A stretch of DNA of 64,000 nucleotides from the NCBI RefSeq assembly GCF_003265705.1, contig NW_020313057.1:1256850-1320849 (forward strand), in the 5' to 3' direction. Position 1 is the first letter of the stretch, and every line of letters begins with the position of its first letter. Under the pieces are notes generated by a model. The model ran no database searches. It had not been told where the DNA came from and saw only the letters and a program-made list of their open reading frames with translations. A program made the position numbers and the translations under genes. This DNA is from Callorhinus ursinus (lineage: Eukaryota > Chordata > Mammalia > Carnivora > Otariidae). Of the stretch, positions 46,595 to 61,215 are shown piece by piece.

Positions 46595-47624
46595 AAATAT
46601 ATGGATCTTATGTGTGCAGCTCGATAAAATTTTGCAAAGCGTCACCACTCCCCAAATCACAACATAGAACATTAGCACCCCCAGCGTGTCTCTGTGTTTT
46701 CTCCCAGTCATTATAGTTGTAATTTCCATCCTTATAGATGTGTGTTCCCTGTTTTTGAACTTGATATAAATGGAATCCTGCAGCTGTTACTCCTTTGTGT
46801 CTCTTTTCTTTCATGCATGTCTGCGAGATATATTCATGTGGTTGCATACAGGTAGTTAAAATACTTATCATGATTGTTTTATAAGAAATTGCCAAACCAT
46901 CTTCCAAAGTGTCTGTACCTGTTGGCTTTCCCACCAGCGGTGAGTAAGAGCTCCTTATTCACTGTAAGCATATGAAAAGATGCTCCACATCCCCTCCAGC
47001 AGTTGGTATCATTGGTGTTCTGAATTTTGGCCATTCTAACAGGTGTGTAGTCGTATCTCATTGTTTTAATTTGTGATTCCCTGATGACATATGATGTAGA
47101 GCATCTTTTCATATGATTACTTGCTCTCTGTATATCTTCTTTGGTGAGGTATGTGTTCAGGTCTTCAGCACATGTTTTTCTTCGGGTTTGTTTTCTTAGT
47201 GTTCATAAGGTTCTTTATACTTTCGGGATAAGAGTCCTTTATCGGGTGTGTCTTCTGCAGATATTTTCTCTCAATCTGTGCCTTATTTTCTCTTTTAACC
47301 GTGTCTTTTGCCTAGCACAAGTGTTTAAGTCCAGCTTATTTCACGGATTGTGGTTTTGGTGTTACACCTAAAAATTCATCTCACGTCCAAGATCTAGATT
47401 TTTCTCCTGTTTTCCTCCTTTTTTAGGAGTTTTATAGTTTTGCATTTTATGTTTAGGCCTATGAGCCATGTCAAATTAATTCTTGTGGTGGATGTAAGGT
47501 CTGCGTTGTTTTTTTTTCTTCTTTTGTGTACGGCTGTCCCAAGTCATTCATCACACATTTGTTGAAAAGACTTCTTTTCTCCATTGTATTGTCTTTGCTC
47601 CTTTGTCAAAATCTTCTGGCTCTG
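46595..47624 (-). mobile_element. Old L1 ORF2 C-terminal region, minus strand
   Basis: Antisense landmarks in order: AATGGAATCCTGCAGCTG, CCATCTTCCAAAGTGTCTG, TGGCCATTCTAACAGG, TCTTTATACTTTCGGGATAA and TTGTTGAAAAGACTTC. It ends where the carnivore L1 3' end was inserted. The frame at 46608-46934 is L1 remnant. Confidence 0.8.
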
Positions 47625-48106
47625 TATCATACGACCTCACTGATATGAGGAATTTTTAATCTCAGGAAACAAACTGAGGGTTGCTGGAGTAGGGGTGGGG
47701 TGGGAGGGATGGGGTGGCTGGGTGATAGACATTGGGGAGGGTATGTGCTATGGTGAGTGCTGTGAATTGTGCAAGACTATTGAATCACAGATCTGTACCT
47801 CTGAAACAAATAATGCAATATATGTTAAGAAAAAAAAAGAAGAAGAAGATAGCAGGAGGGGAAGAATGAAGCGGGGTAAATCGGAGGGGGAGACGAACCA
47901 TGAGAGACGATGGACTCTGAAAAACAAACTGAGGGTTCTAGAGGGGAGGGGGGTGGGGGGATGGGTTAGCCTGGTGATGGGTGTTAAAGAGGGCACGTTC
48001 TGCGTGGAGCACTGGGTGTTATGCACAAACAATGAATCATGGAACACTACATCAAAAAACTAATGATGTAATGTATGGTGATTAACATAACAATAAAATT
48101 TTTTTA
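47625..48106 (+). mobile_element. 5'-truncated carnivore L1, two-module 3' end (copy 2)
   Basis: Starts GTATCATACGACCTCACTG (ORF2 tail), then module A (TAATCTCAGGAAACAAACTG onward), an A/G linker (47826-47900) and module B, ending ACATAACAATAAAA. Flanking words AAAATCTTCTGGCTCT (to 47623) and AAAAAATCTGGCTCT (to 48120) look like a target-site duplication with a small indel. It is very similar to copy 1 at 13391 in length and order. The frames at 47695-48063 (+) and 47748-48047 (minus) are UTR artefacts. Confidence 0.88.
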
Positions 48107-48124
48107 AAAAATCTGGCTCTTTTT

Positions 48125-48196
48125 AAAATTTCCTTTTTCTTTTCTTTTCTTTCCCTCCCTTCCTCTCTTCCTTTCTTCCTTCCTTCCTTCCCTCCT
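48125..48196 (+). repeat. (CTTT/CCTT)n pyrimidine tract
   Basis: About 70 bases of almost pure C and T, with a TTCC tetranucleotide core. A smaller related patch lies at 48440-48465. Confidence 0.9.
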
Positions 48197-48229
48197 GAGT
48201 AGAGGGTACAATTTTGACCTGATGTGTCT

Positions 48230-48780
48230 ACACTTTTCTCTTTCACTTGTTTTGATTTTGTAGCCCTCCTTGATTATGTAACATGATAGCTTTCATGGTT
48301 TTGAGAAAATTTTGTCCTCAGTATTCTTTCTACAGTTTATGTTCCATTCCTTACTTCCCTCTTTCTAGGATTCTGTTAATGCACATATTAAATCATTATC
48401 TTTATCTTATATGTGACTTATGCTTCTTTTTTCTTTTTTACATTTCCTTCCTTCCTTCTTTCTAGGCTACAGTTTGAATTCTTTTCACTGATCTATCTTC
48501 CAGTTCACTAACACTTCCTTCCGCATCTAATATAGATAAGATTCTTCATTTCAACCCTGTTTTTCAGGTCTGGGATTTCCACATGATTCCTTTTTATATA
48601 TTTCACATCCCTTTTGAAAATGTCCATCTTTTCTATACATTCTTGAATATTTTAATCATAGCTGTATTTTAAAGTATATTTCCCATCACCTATGGGTCTG
48701 TTCCCTATTTTTTTCATATTATATCTGTCTTCTAGGATAACTAGTAATTTTTTATAGAAAGCTATATAGGAGATTCATCC
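48230..48780 (-). mobile_element. Old L1M 5'/ORF1 region, minus strand
   Basis: AATTCTTTTCACTGATCTAT, CTTCCAGTTCACTAACAC and AATGTCCATCTTTTC are antisense of an L1M 5' UTR/ORF1. It may belong to the same element as 46595-47624, with the middle lost. Confidence 0.62.
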
Positions 48781-49234
48781 AAGTGAGGTCCATCCTGGAA
48801 TAATAGTCATTCTCATTCTAGACTTAATAGTCACAGATTTATATGAGAATAATAAAGCAGGTATATACACCCACAGTATTTGCTGTAATGATTTTTTTCC
48901 CCCAACTGGCCACTTTGTAGTAGACATTTAACAAAATGTAGACATAATTATATTCAACTTATTGTCCGTGGGTATTTACATTACTCAAAAACTCACCCAG
49001 TTTTTGGCCAGCAGAGGCTGCTTTAAGAAAAGATTCCCCCTCTTTTATTGCTGCTCCAGTGTTATAAATTTGTTCAGTGTGGTGACATATAAACTAAATC
49101 AGCATAGAACTCTCCCTTCCCATAACCTACCAGAATTCTCTGCCCAGGCCAACAATGTACCTATTTATTTCTGTCCCTGTTCATTTCTTTCTTTCCTTCT
49201 GTCATTTTCATGTGCATGTACGCATGTATCGATC
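48781..49234. other. No gene seen
   Basis: Unassigned. The 93-codon + frame at 48962-49243 has no recognisable domain. Confidence 0.45.
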
Positions 49235-49735
49235 GGGGTCTAATCAGTAGACAGAAACCACATGAATTATTTTAACAGATAATTTAATATATATTTTTGT
49301 TAACTAGGTGCTGGAGGATGCAAAAGGCAAATATTGACCACTTAGGTATCACTGAGTAGGAGCTGTAGGATCAGGCTAGGAGAGAAAAAGGGATGCAATT
49401 GGAATTACTGTAAACAGCTTAGAGGGGACCCCATGGAGCTGACACTAAGACCTCTGAGAAGGAAGTGTCACATAGCTGGTGCTGATGGCTCTGAGAGAGG
49501 GCAGTGCTGCTGGTTATGGGAATGCTGTCCACGTATATGCTGCAAACAGTGGCTGTTACTGGGGCACAATGCTGATCCAGGATAAAGAACTTGTATTGCT
49601 GGAATGATGATGAAAAGAATTGGAAATGAAACAGGAAATAGGCAAAAGAAGAAGGAGAAATTTCCTTGTCTCTAATCTAGCCTTCCTTTGTTCCTCTGGC
49701 AGCCCCCAAGAAATGGTCACCTGGAAAAGAGACAG
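49235..49735. repeat. Ancient interspersed repeat, family not assigned
   Basis: GGGGTCTAATCAGTAGACAG, AACAGATAATTTAATATATA, GCACAATGCTGATCCAGG and TCTAATCTAGCCTTCC occur in the order of a mammal-wide repeat that I recognise but cannot name (LTR-like). Confidence 0.5.
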
Positions 49736-51009
49736 TAGCATCATATTTCTCCCACTCTGGGATGTATATTTATTTCACATTTAAACATATCTGGAATGGA
49801 CATGAATCTTAAAATAGGTGGCATGTCATTGTTCAAGTGGTAATGTTTTTCTTTCTTAATGTCATATAAAATCATGATGTTCCTCATAATCAACGATTTC
49901 TTCCATTTCGTGAAAGATGGTATTTTTAAAAGCATAAAATGATTTCTATCATCACAGCTTCCAACCCTAGTAATGATTGTTTTCTCTTTTAAGTTCTCAC
50001 ATACCATCTGTTAAATAGTTCTACAGTTTTGCAAGAGTCCACTATTAATCTTTCTGATTTATAGTTTCTGCATTATTTCCCCACATTTTAAATCATTTTC
50101 CCAGGATTATGGTTAACATTCTCATTTTCAGTCAAATCCTCTCTCAAAAGACATTATGACATCTTCTGCATTTTAGATATCGAGTGGTGATTCTGCAACC
50201 ACATTTGTAGACCCTTTTTTGTCTTGGGTTTGAGTCATATGGCCATGAAAAGTACCCTAAGAAAATTACTGTTCTCTCCTACTTTAGTTTCAAGTTCCCT
50301 GTTAATAGTATTTGTTACTCTTCATAGCCTGAATGTTTTGCTTCAAGATTTATGGCAACTTTTCCTTATCCGTCAATAGCACCAACACTGACACCATGAT
50401 GAATAAATCCATGGTTTTCTGGATCTTTCCAGAGAAAGATGAAACATAGTCTAGAACCTTATTTCTACTTTATAGAGTACCACAAAAGTACTTTGTGTAA
50501 ATTTTGTTGTATATTTTTCTGATCATAATGTTCTATATGGCTCTCAAATTAGACCTCTTCACTTCATTTTGAGTTTGGTTTGCAAATGTTTTAAATTTTC
50601 AGGAGAAATATAAACATGTAGTTGGAGGAAAGGTCACACTTTTGCTTTCTCTTTGTATTTGATGTGACATACCAATATACAGAAAGAGAAGAAATACCAA
50701 CTTATAACACTACTGGAGAAAAATAATTTTGCCAACCAAAATGAGGGGTTCTATCTTATTTATTAGATAATGTATTTAGTTGGCTATTTCTGTTAACTGC
50801 CCCCAAACTCAAGATGTTTGTCTGAAAATCTCACTTAATGAGAAGGGTGTATTCTGTATAATTTCTATTTTCTAGGTTATTGCTGGTGACTGTAACCAAA
50901 GTTATGCTGCTATATAATATAGATGAGCATTTTCTCAGAAGGTTTTGTCACTTTTCATCTGGTCTTTTATAGTAATTTCTTCATTCCCCTCTACCTGAAT
51001 CCTATGTCA
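49736..51009. other. No gene seen
   Basis: AT-rich. The end (about 50780-51000) could be the start of the old repeat that follows. Confidence 0.45.
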
Positions 51010-51420
51010 CCTATTTTAGGATTATTTTTTACAGAAGGACCCCACTTGAGGATACTGCTATCTAGATTAGTTCATTATCACCTCCCCCAACAAAGACCCC
51101 TCCAAATTCAATGGCACATAATTATCATTTATGTAATTCTTATGGACATAGGGGTCACGGGGGTTTGGTTGACCCAAACTGGATCAAGTAGCTGGCCTTG
51201 GCTCCAAGATACAGGTTGAGCCCAGGTCTTCTCCACATGTCTCTTACCTTCTTTGGGCCAACATGTTCTTCTCATGGCAGTGGCTGAAATAGGAGAAGCT
51301 AAGCTCTTCTCCACAAACATGTTTCAAATCTATACTTAAATCATGGCTGCTAATATTTCATTGCCAAAGCAAACTCAATGGTCAGGGAAGCACATTCTAC
51401 CCACAGTAGGAAGAGGTTGG
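51010..51420. repeat. Ancient interspersed repeat, family not assigned
   Basis: TTCTCCACATGTCTCTTACC, TGTTCTTCTCATGGCAGTGG, TTCATTGCCAAAGCAAACTC and CTACCCACAGTAGGAAG follow the order of a widespread diverged mammalian repeat, probably LTR-derived. Confidence 0.5.
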
Positions 51421-51677
51421 GATGTATATTTGCTCAGCAATAATTTAAACTATTCTAGTGGTTAACCATAGAGTAAACATAAAAATCTCAGATAAAGTTC
51501 CATGTTAATTGATCTTTTAGTGTTTCTGTAATTATGCAAAAGTTAGTCACCTCTCTTTCCACAGTTCAAGGACATGCTTCGGCCATGGTAATTCAAGCAA
51601 GAGTCTTTATTTGTGGCATACTTGTCCATGACTTAGATAGTGGCACAAACAAAATAGTCTTGAAACTACACAGATAA

Positions 51678-51911
51678 TGTTATGAACTGAATCGTGTTCC
51701 CTCAAAATTCATATCTTAAAGCCCTAACCCCAAATGTGACTGTATTTGGAGACAGAACTTGAAGGAGGCAATTAAGGTTAAGTGAAATCACAAGGGCAGG
51801 GCCCTAGGCTAATGGAACTTGCGTCCATATAAGAAGAGGAAGAAGGACCAGAGGACTCTGTCTTTTCAGAAACACAGAGGAAAGTCCATGTGAGGACATA
51901 GTAAAAAGGTG
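51678..51911 (+). mobile_element. MLT1-like MaLR LTR, 5' part
   Basis: TGTTATGAACTGAATCGTGT, TTCATATCTTAAAGCCCTAA, AATGTGACTGTATTTGGAGA and CATATAAGAAGAGGAAG match the 5' half of an MLT1-type ERVL-MaLR LTR. It breaks off where a SINE fragment begins. No viral gene is present. Confidence 0.75.
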
Positions 51912-52041
51912 GCAGGGGGAGAAGGAGAAGCAGATGCCCTGCTGAGCAGGGAGCCCAACGCAGGGCTCAATCCCAGGACCTTGGGATCATGGCCTGCGCT
52001 GAAGGCTGATGCTTAACCGACTGAGCCATCCAGGTGTCCCA
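51912..52041 (-). mobile_element. Can-SINE, 3'-truncated
   Basis: Minus strand: GGACACCTGGATGGCTCAG head through CTGCTCAGCAGGGCATCTGC. The CT tract and tail are missing, and it abuts the MLT1-like LTR directly. Confidence 0.87.
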
Positions 52042-52178
52042 AAGCCTGGTGGAGAATTTAAAGAAGAATTAGAAAGATGGTTGGAAATCAGTCTTCTAGA
52101 CAAAAATAAAAACAAAAAAATTAGTAGGTTAAAGAGGAGATGATACTGTAGCCGGAGCATAGAAGTACAAGAGCACCT

Positions 52179-52660
52179 TGCCCCGGGGTCCCAAACAGAC
52201 CAGACTTGGCCACTCGCTGCTGACAAAATCCAAATGCAAAGAGATGAGTTGGGGGTGAAACAAAAGAAGAATTTATTTCAGGGAGGCCAACACCGGGAAA
52301 ATCAGTCGTCTAACATCCCAAAGAATGTCTCCAAAGTGCTAAAAATACTTCCAGGTTTATATTAGGAAAATGTGGGACAAAGGTCGGTGGGTACCTGCAG
52401 GGGTGCAGTGAAGGTCAGGATCATTGTCATGGGGGTCTGTCACGTGGGGTCTTGCTAGCTCAGGGCAGTGCCTGTTGCTTGAGTGGTGAGTTTTGGTTCC
52501 CATAGCGGATGCTTTGCCTGTTGGGGTTTTTGCCTGAGTTGAGAGAGAAGCTAGAAAGAACTTAATCAGTTAGAAAGTAGACTGAGATCAATATGGAGGC
52601 AGTTGGAGTCTTCTCTCAGCAAATCAAGGACTTTAAGATAGATTATTTATAATTATCACC
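52179..52660 (-). mobile_element. ERV1-like solo LTR
   Basis: On the minus strand, a TATA box (TATAAA, 52356-52361) is followed 79 bases later by AATAAA (52272-52277), then a pyrimidine-rich TTCTTCTTTTGTTTC stretch and a 3' end reading GGGACCCCGGGGCA at 52179. This spacing and the GACCCCGGGGCA terminus are typical of a gammaretrovirus-like LTR. No internal retroviral sequence flanks it, so it is a solo LTR. The 5' boundary is approximate. Confidence 0.68.
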
Positions 52661-55600
52661 TACAACTTGTCTCCATCTCTATGGAGATTAGAACTGTAAG
52701 AAGCTCACCGAAGGCTCAACATAAGTGATATAAATTTGAAAAGAATAAGTAGAAAAGACACAGCTCTGAGGACCTGCTGAAGTCGAATGTAGCCCCGATA
52801 AAGGAAGCACAATGAGTATTCAACTAGTAAAAGTGATAGCTACTAAAATGGAAAATGTTAAATAGAAGATAATCCCTGTCTTTCCATAAAATATATTTAC
52901 ATTATTTATATGGTTGTAGACACACATGAATGCATGTAACATAAATATGCATCTCCTTTCTGACCTTTGGAAATAGCTTTTTCTTGACAGAGAATGCCTG
53001 CTCAGAGAGAAACCCAGGAGATTTTCCCCAAGTCTGAGCTATGGCTATCATTTGTTAGAATCAGGTTCCTTTGTTTTGATGGCCTTATAAAGAACAGACT
53101 TAAAAATGTAAAGGAGGTTTAAAAAAAAGTAGTGAGAACAGAGCATAATGCACAGCCAGACGCAACAGTTAATAGACCAGTTAGTAAAACCCTCCGTCAG
53201 ACAGGTTAGCATCTTTGCACCAATAATCATATATTTGTTTTTCTTTTTATGTACAGGTGTTTCAGGCCTCTGTGCTCCCAATTAATTCTGTGAGTTCTGA
53301 CTATCTCTCTGATATGTGCTCTCCAGCTGATCCCTCTTTGCTATTATTGTACATCACTTAAACCAGAGACATTTACTTTGAGATTGAAGGGGGTGGGGAG
53401 AGAAAGAGTTTTGCTTGGTAAAATCTTCTAGAAGGTGTAAACTTCCCATCCTTAAGTTCTCAGTATACCAAAATATTTCACCACCTTCACTTCCCACAAG
53501 GTGCCTGGAACTGTGGTTATATAAGAGCTAGTAACTTTGAATTCTCCCTTCAGGGCCCAAAAGAGAAGAAATCATTTTGATTCTCCTGAGTGTCATTTGG
53601 AAATGCTCCCAAACTGCTTTCCACATTTTGATAAATAATGTCAACCAATTCCCCAATCCAAATAAAGTATAATACTAAGACTTATAGTTGTCCAAATATT
53701 GAAACATCAGGAGGTCATTATGCTCCAAGGATCTGATCTACAAATACATCTTTGGGGCTGGTTTTCTTAGGAACAGAGAATAATCCATACAGCCCGGGAC
53801 AGACATGCTGTATCTGTCAGGTCTAGGGGGCTTTCCTGGGACCATGACTGGACCGTCGGTGTGCTTTCCCAGGGTGGGAGAGAATGGGAAGAGGGTAGTG
53901 GTGATGAATAGTAGAAGGGGGACCAATTTATATGAAAACACAGCAACAAGCTTTCTCTTTCCGTATGTGCATAAATTAGAAACTAGCTGAGTGGTACTTC
54001 ATCCCATGAGATCTATTCTCTGAAGCATGTGTCTACCTCCCATTAGCCTTGTAGGAATGAGGCTTTTGTAATAATAATGAAGCTCAAAGAGGGAGACCTT
54101 TGCTACCTAATCCATAGGGGTATATTCTTCTCTTGATAAACCTATAATTCCTATCACAGCTAATGGGAGTTCTAAACTGACATCAAAAAAGCTGTCTGTC
54201 CCATTGAAAAAGGTAAAGGTCTCTCCTTGCAAGGCTCATTATCATTCAAACCAATCATTTCTCTCCTGCTTCTCTCTCAAAGGATGTGCCTCTCCCTCGA
54301 GGTACTTGTAGGAAGGGAGAGCCTTGGAAATTACCCATCTGGTAAATAGAACAGATTTCAATGCAGTTTACTCTATAATTCTTAGTCTGTTTGACTGAAA
54401 AGCTTTGAAACTCAGAAAAGACATTATTCTTTCAACAAAATGGGTTCACATTTACTCACAGAGCATATGTTCTGCAAATGTGATATAGTGAAGGTTATTC
54501 TGAAATCATAAAAGTTCATGAATTCTTTAGTTCTAATGAATGAAATCAGACAAGCTATTCAGATCTCTCTCTGCATAGTGTAGCCCTTTTCTTTTTTTTC
54601 CTACATAGAATTTTTAAAGCTATTAAGAGAATGGAAGTAGGGAGTAGGAAACGAAACTGGTATGAAAAACATTCTTTTTTAAAACAATGTTTTTTCAGCG
54701 TTTTCATTTCTTGGCTGTAGCATTTATTCTTATGCTTTATGGAATGATAGCTTACACTGTTGAATGGGCCATTTGATCTCTCCTTCGAGATGATGTCCTG
54801 CTCATAAACATGAGCTATGTATGCTATGCATTTTGCAACCCCCACCCCAGATTTTGCACCTCCTTCACACAGTGTTCAGTAAACCAAATGGACTGTGGTG
54901 GTTTGTATTGTATCAACAAGGCTCAGCAGACTCTTCAGCATATGTTTCCTTGTTTGTGGTATAAAAGAGAAAGTCACATTAAATTTGCAAGGTGAAAGGA
55001 AAGTAGCATTCCCCTCATTCTGTAAGTTCGCAGGCTGGAAGGCAGTCTGAGAGCCTGACAGAGCTGTGGGCAATTCCAGTTTGTCCTCCCTCTCCCTCTG
55101 AACATGTGGTGACCCTCACATACTCCAGCAGATGCAGAGGCAACAGCCTTCCTCTGAATGTGGAAGTGGACCTTTTCACAAGCCTCCCTCATGGCCCCAC
55201 CCCAGAATCTGGACCTGCCTGGCTTCCTCGATTCCTTAGCAAAAGGAATCTAGGTAAAGCCTCTTTACACCAATGCTTCAGAGCAGATGCACAGTAACCC
55301 TCCTATTTGCCCAGCTTCTCCACATTTGTGTCCAGCCTTATTCTTAGAATAAATCTCTTCTATGATAATAGGAGGTTGGCTTCCCTGATTGAATCTTGAC
55401 ACATAGGCTTGTATATATTAGTATAAAATGTGAGACTTCTAGCATTCCTTTGGAAAATAAAATTTCTGAAGCATCATAAGGTTTTAGGTACAGCAAAAAC
55501 CTGGTTGACTCTGGAAATAATGCTACTTCATTCAGTTGACATTGATGTAATTGAACCAAAGGGTAACTTTGTGAAAGAAGGGCATACCGTGTAAATTTAC

Positions 55601-56816
55601 AGTAAAACAAGATCTTGGAATAGTTTCCAAACTGAGAGGAAAAATTACTTTCTCCCCTTATGCTGTTCATAATATATAGAAAAGTCTTTAGTATTAAAAA
55701 AAGGATAATTTCACCTTAAAGTTACTTATTTAGATAACTTAAAACAAATACTTAAGAATGATACAATGTCACTTAAATATGTTTCCTAATTCTGTTAGTC
55801 TCTTCCATATTTGAATTAATGAATATATCGTATATTCTATTTTGTAAGAAGGGGAAAATACAAAAAAAGTATTCTGGCCATCCTCTAAATTACTATCCTG
55901 CCAAGGCTATGTTATGCTTTTTATAACTCAAATTATGCATTTATAATATTGGGATATATTCTTTGTTCTATAATAAGAGCAAAATGTTTCGAGAAAAATC
56001 CAAGTTGTAGTGTGGAACAGAAATTAAAGTTATCTAAGTTCTAAATAGTTCTAATAGTTATTTTTAGGCCTCATTAGATGGCATTGGTGATGTTTTACAT
56101 TGAGGAGTATTATTCTAATTCTCAAATAAGTATTTGGCTCTAGTCATAATAAATCATAATAAATCCATGTGGTTCCATAGTCATAAATTTGTTCTAAATT
56201 CTTCAGTCTCAAATTTCATGGCTTGAATTTGACAAATTTTATAGACTTAACCATAACTCTGTTTTTATATCCTATAAGGCCCCAAGTTTCTACCCTAATA
56301 TTAGCAGACTTCCATTGGCCTTGTTTCACCTGTAACAATGAAGTGTGTTTCCACTTCACCTTAGGAATGAGGAAAACATTTATAGGAATACATTGGTGTT
56401 TTACCATGTGTCCCAAGCCATCTGCAAGTCCTATAAAAGCCTTATGTTCACTACATGGTTCTTTTTATTTTTGAAGATCTAAACAAACTATAAAGTAATA
56501 TTTTCAGTCTGGAATTAAAGCAGATATATAGGGAATGCTACCTGATTCAACTACCCGGTGGGGTAGGTATAAATCTTCTCAAGTTTTATTCAAGAGCAGA
56601 AACATTTCTTACCCTTAGCTGTACATGCTTAGGGTGCTACCAGAAAATAATAAAATATTGACTGAAAGGTAGCACTGAGAGTTCAAACCAGAGATGGGTG
56701 TCTAAATGGATTGTTACAACAGAGAACTGAAGAGAGCAGCAGCTGAGAGCAGGGGTAGAAGCTAAGAGATGGGAGAGCCAAGAAGGTCTAAAGTAGGTAG
56801 TGTCTGATGCTAGTAG
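52661..56816. other. Long repeat-poor stretch; no gene seen
   Basis: 4.1 kb with no SINE or L1 recognised. Open frames at 53738-53941, 54555-54845, 54974-55192, 55344-55670 (minus) and 56223-56474 (+) lack domains and splice support. Some could be old LTR or DNA-transposon sequence. Confidence 0.45.
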
Positions 56817-56830
56817 AAAAATGGGGTGGA

Positions 56831-57032
56831 GGGGCGCCTGGGTGGCTCAGTCGTTGGGTGTCTGCCTTCGGCTCAGGTCATGATCCCAGGGTCCTGGGAT
56901 CGAGCCCCGCATCGGGCTCCCTGCTCGGCGGGAAGCCTGCTTCTCCCTCTCCCACTCCCCCTGCTTGTGTTCCCCTCTATCGCTGTGTCTCTCTCTATCA
57001 AATAAATAAAATCTTTAAAAAAAAGAAAAGAA
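56831..57032 (+). mobile_element. Can-SINE, closest to consensus in the window
   Basis: GGGGCGCCTGGGTGGCTCAG head, intact TGATCCCAGGGTCCTGGGAT and CGCATCGGGCTCCCTGCTCG core, AAATAAATAAAATCTTT tail. Direct repeat AAAAATGGGGTGGA / AAAAATAGGATGGA at 56817-56830 and 57033-57046. Confidence 0.95.
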
Positions 57033-57261
57033 AAAAATAGGATGGAAAAGCTGGAAGACTCCCAGACAGGTTGCTGTGCCTGATGCTGAACTTTTATACT
57101 CTGTCAGTGACAGTGTTTGTGTGAGAGGGATGGACCCATTTAAAAGCATAACTAAAAGAAAGACAAGAGTAGCTTTGGATTATTCTGAAGTCCACTCGCT
57201 GTCATTGATCGAGGGGTCACTGATTTAGATACAACTTTGTCCAACAAAGTTCTGCCCCACC

Positions 57262-60758
<3,497 letters not shown>

Positions 60759-60771
60759 TGCCCCCTGGTGG
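60759..60771 (-). promoter_or_regulatory. CTCF-binding motif, reverse
   Basis: The + strand reads TGCCCCCTGGTGG, whose complement CCACCAGGGGGCA fits the CTCF core at every position and carries the preferred AGGGGGC centre. It is not in a recognised repeat. Orientation is opposite to the motif at 21808. Confidence 0.62.
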
Positions 60772-60894
60772 ACCTGAAGCAATTTGCAACCTGCTCTTTT
60801 TTTTTTCCAAGGGCAATTCAAGTTGCACAGATTTGCTGATTGCTGGTGATTAGTACTTATAAGGCTTGAAACTGAAAATTTTAGCCTTATAAAG

Positions 60895-61005
60895 CTTGAA
60901 GGAATCTTAGAGATTTCTTGTCCAAAACTTTCACTTTACACAAGCAAACTGAGAAACGACAAAGGTTTGAAAGACCTGTGTAAGGTCCTAGATGACATTT
61001 AACCA
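60895..61005. mobile_element. MIR-like ancient SINE fragment
   Basis: TTAGAGATTTCTTGTCCAAA, TTCACTTTACACAAGCAAAC and TGAGAAACGACAAAGG resemble the conserved fragment GTCCAACCCTTTCATTTTAC with AGATGAGGAAACTGAGG. Family uncertain. Confidence 0.45.
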
Positions 61006-61109
61006 GCTTCAGACTGAAAAAGTAAAGAAGCAAAAGAGAACTCAGAGCTGACCCCAGGCTATGAATCTTATTAAATTAAAACAGTTACATCCTGAAATTC
61101 ACTTGTCCA

Positions 61110-61215
61110 TGCTTTTATTGATTATTTGTTATTTATTTATTGAGAACCTGTTGTGTCCCAGGTGCTATTGATAGGCATTTGGGGATACCTGATGAACAAG
61201 CATATCATCCAGTGG
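61110..61215 (+). mobile_element. L2 LINE fragment
   Basis: TTATTTATTGAGAACCTGTT, GTGTCCCAGGTGCTATTG and TTTGGGGATACCTGATGAAC follow the L2 pattern (TTTATTGAGCACCTACTATG, GGCACTGTTCTAGG, GGGGATACAGCAGTGAAC). Confidence 0.65.

Noticed and set aside
49004..49020. Near match to a CTCF motif (CCAGCAGAGGCTG)
   Set aside because: It breaks the invariant GG of the core.
56831..56900. tRNA-like sequence at the start of each SINE
   Set aside because: This is the tRNA-Lys-derived SINE head, which lacks a full cloverleaf and belongs to the retroposon; no true tRNA gene was seen.
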